Source of the DNA: Aquimarina sp. U1-2
GTDB lineage: Bacteria > Bacteroidota > Bacteroidia > Flavobacteriales > Flavobacteriaceae
Direction of reading: 5' to 3'
NCBI RefSeq assembly: GCF_017897595.1
Contig: NZ_JAGKIK010000006.1
Span: 212,360-276,359 of the forward strand
DNA: 64,000 nt
The notes under the pieces were generated by a model. That model was not told the origin of the DNA. It did no database searches and saw only the letters and a program-made list of their open reading frames with translations. The position numbers and the translations under genes are program-made. Position 1 is the stretch's first letter, and each line of letters starts with the position of its first letter. Below, piece by piece: positions 7,986 through 15,555 of this stretch.

Positions 7986-9853
7986 GAAAATTGTTACTAT
8001 ATCTTATCATCGTTACTACGGGTCTTGTCTTTGTTGCAAGGCTTTTCTATTTACAAATTTATAATACCTCATTCGCTTCTCTTTCAGAAGATAACGCAAT
8101 AAAAGTTATTTATGATTATCCGCAACGTGGCGCTATTTATGATAGGAATGCACGGTTAATGGTAGCCAATCAACCTTCATACGATGTTATGGTTATCCCA
8201 AGAGAACTAAAACCGTTCGATACCTTAGAGTTTTGTTCTATTCTTAATATCACAAAAGAGAAACTGGTTAAACGACTACGAAAAGCAAGAGTTTATTCGC
8301 CCAGAGTTCCTTCTATTGTCATTCCGCAGTTAACAAAAGATGAATACGCGTATCTACAAGAAAAAATGAGGAAATTTGAAGGATTTTACATTCAAAAGCG
8401 TTCCTTAAGAGATTATCAAACTACGCATGCCGCTAATGTTTTAGGGTACATAGGCGAAGTAAATGAAGCTTTAATAAAAAAAGATCCCTATTATCTTTCT
8501 GGTGATTTGATAGGTATCGACGGAGTAGAAAAAATATATGAAAAAGAACTTAGAGGTATCAAAGGCGTTAAACGAATTCAAAAAGATAGATTCAACAGAG
8601 ATATTGGTCCTTATAAAAATGGAAAGTTTGACACACTACCCGTAAATGGAAAAGATCTTACAATTACCATAGATGCACGATTGCAAGCGTATGGGCAAAC
8701 GCTAATGAAAAACAAACGCGGAGGTATAATAGCCTTAGAACCCTCGACAGGCGAAATTCTGGCTATGGTAACAGCACCTACCTACAAACCAGAATTATTA
8801 GTAGGTAGAAAAAGATCTCCAAATTTTACGAAGTTGGTATACGATACCATTGCCAATCCCCTTTTTGATAGAGGTATTATTGGCGAATACCCTCCCGGAT
8901 CACCATTTAAAACAATTAATGCCCTAATCGGATTACAAGAAGATGTTATCGATACCAAAGAGCGAATTTCTTGTAGAATGGGATACTACTACGGCAAAAG
9001 AGGACAAAAATTAGGTTGCCATTTTCATCGAAGCCCCTTAAGTATGATTCCTGGTATCGCAAATTCGTGTAACGCTTATTTTGCGACAGTGTATAGAAGG
9101 ATTATAGAAAAATATGAAACTCCGCAAAAAGGGATTGATACCTGGAGAAAACATGTGCAAAGTTTTGGATTGGGGAAATATTTAGGAAACGACCTAGCTA
9201 CTGGAAAGCGAGGTAAAGTTCCCAATGCCGAGTATTATAATAAAATATATCAATTCCCTACTTATAAATGGTATGCCACTGCAACATTATCCAATGCCAT
9301 AGGTCAGGGCGAAGTGCTGGCAACTCCCATTCAACTCGCAAATATGACTGCTGCCATCGCTAACAAAGGCTTTTATTTTACACCACATATCTTAAAAGCA
9401 GTGAATGGTATACCCATAGAGAATGAAAATTATACAAAACCTAAGATCACTACTATTGATAAAGAACATTTTGAGCCGGTAATAGAAGGAATGCATGAGG
9501 TATATACCAAAGGAACCGCAAGTTTTTTGCAAGTTGAAGGGATCGATATCTGTGGAAAAACAGGAACTGCAGAAAATTTCACTAAAATCGACGGAGTTAA
9601 AACACAGCTTACCGATCATTCGGTATTTGTAGCTTTTGCTCCAAAAGATAATCCTAAAATAGCATTAGCCGTTTTTGTTGAAAATGGATATTGGGGGGCT
9701 CGCTACGCCGGGAGAATTGCTTCATTAATGATAGAAAAATATCTTAGAGGTGCTATAACCCGACGAGATCTCGAGGATTGGGTGCTTACCCACAGTTTGG
9801 AAGAAGAATATGCGAAACCCTATAGCGGTAAACCTTTTAAAATTAATCAATAA
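7982..9853 (+). CDS. mrdA: Penicillin-binding protein 2 (elongasome transpeptidase)
   Basis: A 623-residue class B PBP that cross-links peptidoglycan during cell elongation. The N-terminal anchor helix is at about residues 4-24, the pedestal/dimerisation domain runs to about 230, and the transpeptidase domain follows. The catalytic motifs are SPFK at 307-310 (family SxxK), SCN at 362-364 (SxN), and KTG at 526-528. The N-terminal sequence DNAIKVIYDYPQRGAIYDRN is typical of PBP2. The gene overlaps mreD by 4 bp and ends at base 9853, where the rodA ATG begins, so PBP2 and its partner glycosyltransferase are translationally coupled. Confidence 0.96.
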   Translation: MRKLLLYLIIVTTGLVFVARLFYLQIYNTSFASLSEDNAIKVIYDYPQRGAIYDRNARLMVANQPSYDVMVIPRELKPFDTLEFCSILNITKEKLVKRLRKARVYSPRVPSIVIPQLTKDEYAYLQEKMRKFEGFYIQKRSLRDYQTTHAANVLGYIGEVNEALIKKDPYYLSGDLIGIDGVEKIYEKELRGIKGVKRIQKDRFNRDIGPYKNGKFDTLPVNGKDLTITIDARLQAYGQTLMKNKRGGIIALEPSTGEILAMVTAPTYKPELLVGRKRSPNFTKLVYDTIANPLFDRGIIGEYPPGSPFKTINALIGLQEDVIDTKERISCRMGYYYGKRGQKLGCHFHRSPLSMIPGIANSCNAYFATVYRRIIEKYETPQKGIDTWRKHVQSFGLGKYLGNDLATGKRGKVPNAEYYNKIYQFPTYKWYATATLSNAIGQGEVLATPIQLANMTAAIANKGFYFTPHILKAVNGIPIENENYTKPKITTIDKEHFEPVIEGMHEVYTKGTASFLQVEGIDICGKTGTAENFTKIDGVKTQLTDHSVFVAFAPKDNPKIALAVFVENGYWGARYAGRIASLMIEKYLRGAITRRDLEDWVLTHSLEEEYAKPYSGKPFKINQ

Positions 9854-11106
9854 TGGCAAAATCGAGCGTTGCAGCTATTGATTGGATAACCGTACTCTTA
9901 TTTCTAACATTAGTAGGGTTTGGTTGGGGAAATATTTATTCTGCATCTTATGAAGGTGAAGCGTTTTCTTTTTCAGACCTATCACAAGTTTATGTAAAGC
10001 AGGGGTATTGGATCGTGTTAAGTATTGTACTTATAATAATTATACAAGCTGTCGAGACCAAATTTTATGAACGATTTGCCGGACTTATTTATGTCATCGC
10101 TATACTATCATTGCTTGGACTTTTCGTTTTTGGCAAAACCATTTCGGGAGCAACTTCGTGGTATGCTATAGGTTCATTTAGAATACAACCATCAGAATTT
10201 GCAAAAGCATGTACGGCACTGGCACTTGCCAAGTTTTTAAGTGATATGCAAACAAATATTGGCTATATTAATCACCAATTAAAAGCTTTTTTAATAATTG
10301 TATTGCCAGCATTGCTTATCGTACCTCAACCCGATCCCGGAAGCGCTTTGGTCTATGCAGCATTTTTCTTTCCACTATACAGAGAAGGATTAGCAGCAAT
10401 TTATCTTGTCGTAGGGGTCTCTGCGGCTGCCTTATTCGTTCTTACATTGCTTTTCTCACCCTTTTGGATCGTTGTTACCATTGCGGGAATCATGATGATT
10501 TTCCTGATTCGAACTAGAAAACAAAAACCTAAATACTCTCGATACCTATTAGCACTCATAGTTATTACAGGATTCTGTTTCTCTGTAAATTATATTTTTA
10601 ATCATGTATTTGAACAACGACACAGAGATCGATTTAATATTGTGTTAGGAAAAGAAGTAGATGCCAAAGGAATAGGGTACAATACAAATCAAAGCCAAAT
10701 AGCCATAGGTAGTGGCAGTTGGACGGGTAAAGGTTGGAAAGAGGGTACACAAACAAAAGGAGGTTTTGTACCAGAACAACATACCGATTATATTTTTAGC
10801 ACGGTGGGAGAAGAATGGGGGTTCCTTGGGGCTACCACTGTTATTATTCTGTTCATTTTACTTTTGATACGGCTTATCCATTTGGCAGAACGACAAAAAT
10901 CTCAATTTAGTCGAGTATACGGGTATAGTGTTGTTGGCATTTTATTTATTCATTTTACTATCAATATTGGTATGGTAACCGGTTTGATACCCACCATAGG
11001 GATTCCTTTACCGTTCTTTAGTTATGGAGGATCCAGCCTTTGGGGGTTTACCGTTTTACTTTTTATTTTTATTAAGCTGGATTCAAATAGGGTTAATGAG
11101 TGGTAA
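9853..11106 (+). CDS. rodA: Rod shape-determining protein RodA (SEDS glycosyltransferase)
   Basis: A 417-residue SEDS-family membrane protein with about ten transmembrane helices. It polymerises lipid II into glycan strands together with PBP2. Family signatures are GATSWYAIGSFRIQPSEFAK in the first half, PDPGSALVY in the middle, and GIPLPFFSYGGSSLWGF near the C terminus. The start codon overlaps the last base of mrdA. It is the final gene of the mre operon and meets the convergent endonuclease gene 13 bp later. Confidence 0.96.
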   Translation: MAKSSVAAIDWITVLLFLTLVGFGWGNIYSASYEGEAFSFSDLSQVYVKQGYWIVLSIVLIIIIQAVETKFYERFAGLIYVIAILSLLGLFVFGKTISGATSWYAIGSFRIQPSEFAKACTALALAKFLSDMQTNIGYINHQLKAFLIIVLPALLIVPQPDPGSALVYAAFFFPLYREGLAAIYLVVGVSAAALFVLTLLFSPFWIVVTIAGIMMIFLIRTRKQKPKYSRYLLALIVITGFCFSVNYIFNHVFEQRHRDRFNIVLGKEVDAKGIGYNTNQSQIAIGSGSWTGKGWKEGTQTKGGFVPEQHTDYIFSTVGEEWGFLGATTVIILFILLLIRLIHLAERQKSQFSRVYGYSVVGILFIHFTINIGMVTGLIPTIGIPLPFFSYGGSSLWGFTVLLFIFIKLDSNRVNEW

Positions 11107-11119
11107 AATCTAGCAATTG

Positions 11120-11920
11120 TTAAAATTTCCAATTTTCCGTTATTAATGAACTTTCCAATCTTTCCTGCTCTGTATCTTCCATTTTAGAGAAAAAATCAAT
11201 TCCGGTGAGGCGTTCTATCTCATCTACCGAAACTACAAATTCTTCTAAGGATCGGTTGGTATTTTTATGCGGAATCAAAAATGCAATCATCTTTGGGTGT
11301 TTAGCAGTCGTATCGAGTATAATTTTATAAAAATACTTAGGTATAGAGACTGCCTCATATCCTATAGTTTCGAGATCGTCTGATAAAACACCTCCTGTAA
11401 CCACATATACTCCGTTATAAATATTTGCCCAGTGCCTAACTTTTTTTTCTAAAGAATTCCAGATACGACTATTAAATTCGTGATCCTGTGGGGTGACATT
11501 TGAAGTTAGAAACGTTTCTTCAAAAGCTTTATAACTAAACCTTCTATCTCCCGCAGGGCATAGATGCCCACGATCATACCCCGAATTTTTATAATTTCTC
11601 CAATCAGCAGAAGACGAATGTATCTTTTTATCCTGTTCGAAGTAAGGACGTTTAAAATTATTTTTTGACAGATGTTCTTTTTTGAGTTGATACGCTACCC
11701 ACTCTGCTTGCTCATGCTTTTCAGAATATGAAAGTGAATAATACGTATGCATAATGATTGTACCTGTCGTAGAGGTAGGTAAATAATAAAAACTGGTATT
11801 GCTTTCATTATTTATATGCTCTTCAGAAGCTATCCAATTGCCATCTTGGTATTCTTCAATATAATAAAATCCTATCGTAATACTAATGATAAGTATCGGA
11901 TACAAATATTTTCTTCTCAA
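11120..11920 (-). CDS. DNA/RNA non-specific endonuclease, membrane-anchored or secreted
   Basis: A 266-residue protein of the NUC1/Serratia nuclease (Endonuclease_NS) family. The beta-beta-alpha metal motif is DRGH at 116-119, with H119 as the general base. The magnesium-binding Asn and supporting residues lie in FNSRIWNSLE (N150, W154, E158). The N terminus (about 6-20) is hydrophobic and could be an uncleaved anchor or a signal peptide, so the enzyme probably acts outside the cytoplasm, for example in nucleic-acid scavenging. No cognate inhibitor gene is seen beside it. Confidence 0.9.
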   Translation of the reverse strand: MRRKYLYPILIISITIGFYYIEEYQDGNWIASEEHINNESNTSFYYLPTSTTGTIIMHTYYSLSYSEKHEQAEWVAYQLKKEHLSKNNFKRPYFEQDKKIHSSSADWRNYKNSGYDRGHLCPAGDRRFSYKAFEETFLTSNVTPQDHEFNSRIWNSLEKKVRHWANIYNGVYVVTGGVLSDDLETIGYEAVSIPKYFYKIILDTTAKHPKMIAFLIPHKNTNRSLEEFVVSVDEIERLTGIDFFSKMEDTEQERLESSLITENWKF

Positions 11921-12478
11921 AGTAATGTATTTATGGTATCTTCAAAAAACAAAAATCGAGGTCGATAGATATATACTTACGAATCATTTCAAATAAAACT
12001 AATTATCTGTTTGAGTAGCGTCTAGAACTTTTCATCTTTGCGAGGTAGATTTCGACTCCGTTCAACCAGACGGTAGCTCTCATTTGTGTTACTGTCATAA
12101 GTAACTAACTACTGACCTTTGAACAAAAATATAAATTATGGGTAAATAGATATAAAGTGACATAAAAGATTTTAAAATATAGAGCTATGCAAGGCGCTCA
12201 AACTTTTGAAGTAGAAAATGCTCACACTTGGTACGACTGGATTGCAGCTTAGTATTTTAGCATAAACTTAGAATAGCATCGCTACGGTTGCTTTTTATGT
12301 TGAAGTATAAACGGAAAAGGACCATTTTTATAAAGTGGAAGTAGTATTACTTCAAAATTTAACATATAATATCTGATTTATATACTGTCAATCTTTAAAT
12401 TAGAGATATTACGAAAACCGACTTATAAATATGTATGAAATAAGCCATAACAATGAGGATGATACTCACCGATATGAT
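11921..12478. other. Repeat-bearing intergenic DNA upstream of the MITE
   Basis: No convincing gene. A 21-codon frame at 12187-12252 is too short to judge. The sequence AGCATCGCTACGGT (12275-12288) is the reverse complement of the central loop of the neighbouring MITE (12560-12573). AAAGTGGAAGT near 12340 and ACCGATATGATTAA (12468-12481) recur in inverted orientation around 24910 and 24550, so this gap and the one at 24.4-24.95 kb share several fragments. Confidence 0.5.
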
Positions 12479-12651
12479 TAACCCGCTTTATGCATTAGAA
12501 AATCTATTACGGCTTTAAACTGCTGCAAAACCAATCACTAGGTTGTATTTTTAAGTTTCACCGTAGCGATGCTATGCTGAAACTCAGAAAACACTTGGTT
12601 TTATGGCATTTTCAAACCTCATAACAAAATTCTAAAGCATAAACCGGGTTA
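12479..12651. mobile_element. MITE-like element with 20-bp terminal inverted repeats and TA flanks
   Basis: The left end ACCCGCTTTATGCATTAGAA (12481-12500) and the right end (12630-12649, whose complement reads ACCCGGTTTATGCTTTAGAA) match at 18 of 20 positions. Both are bordered by TA (12479-12480 and 12650-12651), the target duplication used by IS630/Tc1-mariner transposases. The 169-bp interior has no coding frame and folds on itself: arms at 12513-12535 and 12594-12617 are complementary, as are AGTTTCA (12554) and TGAAACT (12578). A partial relative is present at 39245-39327. A mobilising transposase is not in this window. Confidence 0.68.
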
Positions 12652-12693
12652 AATGGCGATTCCATCTGACCATTAAAACAATAAAATAAACAG

Positions 12694-12840
12694 ATGAAAC
12701 GAGCATTAATAAATTTTAAAAATTACTTCACAAAAGGGAATGTTTAAAATTTTTAATGTGAGAGCGTAGCGCTTACATACGTTCTCAATTTTTTAATTAT
12801 TTCGTTTCCAAACAATTAAAAAGATTTAAACGTATGAAAA
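12694..12840 (+). repeat. 147-bp dispersed intergenic repeat, copy A
   Basis: About 90% identical (14 differences by eye) to the reverse complement of 29632-29778. It begins with a short reading frame (MKRALINFKNYFTKGNV) and ends in CGTATGAAAA, where the ATG is the start codon of the C39-like/VKOR/thioredoxin gene. The non-coding second half is better conserved than the short frame, arguing against selection on the peptide. Confidence 0.8.
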
Positions 12841-14423
12841 ATAATATCGAAAAAATAGTGGAAACTCTTCTTATCAAAAACCGAATAGGTAATTATGATA
12901 AAAAAGACTTAGAACTCCAGCTACAAATACATCCAAACTATCCCAGTTTTCAATCTATTACAGATACTTTAGATTATTTCGATATAGAGAATATAGCGGT
13001 AGAAGTGCCTAAAGATGCTTTAGAGCAACTGCCTTCTAGTTTTATTTCGCTTATTTCTAAAGAAGGCCATGAAGAGATTGTTGTGGTACTTAGAAAAAAG
13101 AACAGTATTGAGTTAAAACATACAAGCCTTTCTAAAACTTCATATAGCATTGAAGAATTCAATACCATATGGGTGCCTAAAGTTATTGCTGTAGATTATA
13201 ACGCTAACAAAACCCGAGTTAATCATAGATCTTTTGTACAACGTTTTCTTGGTATAATGGTATTGGTATCTCTAATTGCTGTTTTTGCGATGAGATCTTG
13301 GAGCTTATATGAAATTTTATTCTTGATATTGTCTATCACTGGCGCTACTTTGAGTATTCTTGCCCTTCGGGAGAGCATAGGGATACAATCTCAAACCATT
13401 CATCAATTTTGTACGACAGTGGGAAACACCAACTGTGGTGATGTAATCAATAACAATAGCGGAAAATTATTTAAAGGCTTTACTCTTGCTGATGCAGGAA
13501 TAGCTTTTTTTGGTTCTATTTTACTGTATCAGATTTTCTTTGGCTACACTAGTGTGTTACTAATTCCGACCGCATTAGGTATTCCTTTTGTTATATATTC
13601 TATCTACTCCCAGGGAGTTATTATTAAGAAATGGTGTGCGATTTGTATGGCGATGGGCCTGGTTTCGATCGCTCTTGCTAGTATTGCTATCATTAGTTTA
13701 CCATTGCTTATTGATATACGAATGTTACCGGAACTGTTGTTACTCTCTTCTTTATTTACTGTTACATATCTTTTTACGAAAGAGCATCTGGTCTCTAGCC
13801 AAAGTTTAAAAAATGATAACAGGAAACTAAACCAGTTTAAGAGAGATGGACAAATTTTTGATCATTTACTAGGTACATCGCAGCAAGTTATGGATACTGC
13901 TACGTTTACGAATGAAATTATTTTAGGTAATCCCGACTCACATTTTAAAATCATAAGTTATACCAACCCAATGTGTGGTTATTGTAAAGAAGCTTTTGAA
14001 GCCTATGCGCGTGTTATTAGAACTATGGGGGATAAACTTCAAATTGTGATTCGCCTGGGGGTGAAATTAGATGATCAAAATGCCCAACCTACACAAATTG
14101 CCTTACGCCTTTTAGAAATATATCACCAACAAGGACAGGAAAATTGTATAGCTGCATATGCTGATTGGTTTGCAGATAGAACATATTCAAAATGGATTAA
14201 AAAATATAACAAACCTTCTAATAGCCCTTTACATAAAGAAGTGTTGCACAAACAATTAGAATGGTCTAAAAAAAATGGTATTGCTTACACTCCGGCTACC
14301 ATCATTAACACACGAAGCTATCCTAAAAAATACAGTTATGAAGAGTTTTTTCATTTTATAAGCGTACAGCTTGATGATTATCTCGAGTCAACTTCAGAAA
14401 AAGGAAATACGGTAGAGGCATAG
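12834..14423 (+). CDS. C39-like / vitamin K epoxide reductase / thioredoxin fusion protein
   Basis: A 529-residue membrane protein with three parts. Residues 1-125 resemble a peptidase C39-like fold (HPNYPSFQSITDTLDYFDI) but show no catalytic cysteine. Residues 133-320 form a VKOR four-to-five helix bundle with the loop cysteines C193 and C201 and the redox pair CAIC at 268-271. Residues 340-520 are a thioredoxin/DsbA-like domain with CGYC at 381-384. This architecture oxidises or isomerises disulfides at the membrane. In Bacteroidota similar proteins often accompany double-glycine peptide export systems, but no ABC exporter is adjacent here. The start ATG coincides with the end of repeat copy A. 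Confidence 0.88.
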   Translation: MKNNIEKIVETLLIKNRIGNYDKKDLELQLQIHPNYPSFQSITDTLDYFDIENIAVEVPKDALEQLPSSFISLISKEGHEEIVVVLRKKNSIELKHTSLSKTSYSIEEFNTIWVPKVIAVDYNANKTRVNHRSFVQRFLGIMVLVSLIAVFAMRSWSLYEILFLILSITGATLSILALRESIGIQSQTIHQFCTTVGNTNCGDVINNNSGKLFKGFTLADAGIAFFGSILLYQIFFGYTSVLLIPTALGIPFVIYSIYSQGVIIKKWCAICMAMGLVSIALASIAIISLPLLIDIRMLPELLLLSSLFTVTYLFTKEHLVSSQSLKNDNRKLNQFKRDGQIFDHLLGTSQQVMDTATFTNEIILGNPDSHFKIISYTNPMCGYCKEAFEAYARVIRTMGDKLQIVIRLGVKLDDQNAQPTQIALRLLEIYHQQGQENCIAAYADWFADRTYSKWIKKYNKPSNSPLHKEVLHKQLEWSKKNGIAYTPATIINTRSYPKKYSYEEFFHFISVQLDDYLESTSEKGNTVEA

Positions 14424-14438
14424 ATGTGACGCTATATA

Positions 14439-15551
14439 TTACCCTTTCACATCCAACGTATCCCTAAGGGCATTGCCAACTAGCATAAAAGACATCACTA
14501 AACTCATAATACCAAGCCCAGGTATAATTGCCAAATAAGCTTTTCCTAAAATAATATATGAATAATGATCTTTAATCATGGCACCCCAACTGGCAGTTGG
14601 TGGTTGTGCCCCTATCCCCAGAAAGCTAAGACCACTCTCTATAAGGATGGCAGCTGCAAAATTAGCAGCCGAAATTACGATTACCGGGGCTAAGCTATTA
14701 GGTAAAATATGTTTTGTTATAATTCTTAAATGAGTGAAACCCAAAGCTTTTGCCGCAGTAACATACTGCATTTGTTTTACACTTAGTACCTGACCTCGTA
14801 CTACTCGAGCTACTTCAACCCACATCGTTAAACCTACTGCAATAAACACTTGCCAAAACCCTTTTCCAAGTGCTAATGTAATTGCAATTACCAAAAGTAA
14901 CGTTGGTATAGACCAGGTAACATTGATTAACCACATAATTGCTGTATCTATACGACCTCCAAAATATCCGGCAATGGCTCCTAGAGATATTCCCAAAACT
15001 AATGAAATTAATACGGCTACAAACCCTATAGAAAACGAAATACGCAGTCCGACAAGCATACGACTAAGCAAATCTCTTCCATATTTATCGGTACCTAATA
15101 TAAAAGTTTGATCTCGTATATAGGTACGAGTAATTTCATCCTTAGTTAAATCTTGTGGAAAGACCTGTAATGCAATTTTTTTTTTAATATCAATTAGTTC
15201 TCCCTCGCTGTAAGGAACGATTAATAATGCATCATCTTTAAAAGTATACCTTTCTATAGGAATTTCGGTATCTGTATTTTTTTCTCCAAAAAAAAGTGTG
15301 TTAAAAAAAGATTGATCATATGAGTTTTGAGAAGGTATGGTCAACATAGTAACCGTAAATCCCGGTGACTTTGAATGAATAGACAAATGCATCTGATTTG
15401 CATTTCGAGAATTATCTGGCGCCAGAATATATGCAAAAATGGCAATAAGAGCGCAAAGTAGTATAAAGCAAAAACTCAAAACGCCCCAAAAATTTTTTTT
15501 AAACTTTTGGAGCGCTACTGTACTTAAAGAGTTCGATGTTGTCGTACGCAT
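14439..15551 (-). CDS. Oligopeptide ABC transporter permease (OppC/DppC-like)
   Basis: A 370-residue inner-membrane permease. An N-terminal OppC_N-type helix (about 20-42) and a periplasmic insert of about 110 residues precede the BPD_transp_1 domain with five helices. The EAA loop is AAKALGFTHLRIITKHILPN, and GIGAQPPTASWGAMI is the usual OppC C-terminal signature. It would import peptides or nickel with an OppB partner, ATPases and a binding protein, none of which is nearby. The 4-bp gap to the upstream protease gene prc on the same strand suggests co-transcription. Confidence 0.9.
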   Translation of the reverse strand: MRTTTSNSLSTVALQKFKKNFWGVLSFCFILLCALIAIFAYILAPDNSRNANQMHLSIHSKSPGFTVTMLTIPSQNSYDQSFFNTLFFGEKNTDTEIPIERYTFKDDALLIVPYSEGELIDIKKKIALQVFPQDLTKDEITRTYIRDQTFILGTDKYGRDLLSRMLVGLRISFSIGFVAVLISLVLGISLGAIAGYFGGRIDTAIMWLINVTWSIPTLLLVIAITLALGKGFWQVFIAVGLTMWVEVARVVRGQVLSVKQMQYVTAAKALGFTHLRIITKHILPNSLAPVIVISAANFAAAILIESGLSFLGIGAQPPTASWGAMIKDHYSYIILGKAYLAIIPGLGIMSLVMSFMLVGNALRDTLDVKG

Positions 15552-15555
15552 TAAT

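Noticed and set aside
12187..12252. 21-codon frame starting MQGAQTFEVENAHT
   Set aside because: Too short, no leader-peptide GG motif, not repeated elsewhere in the window.
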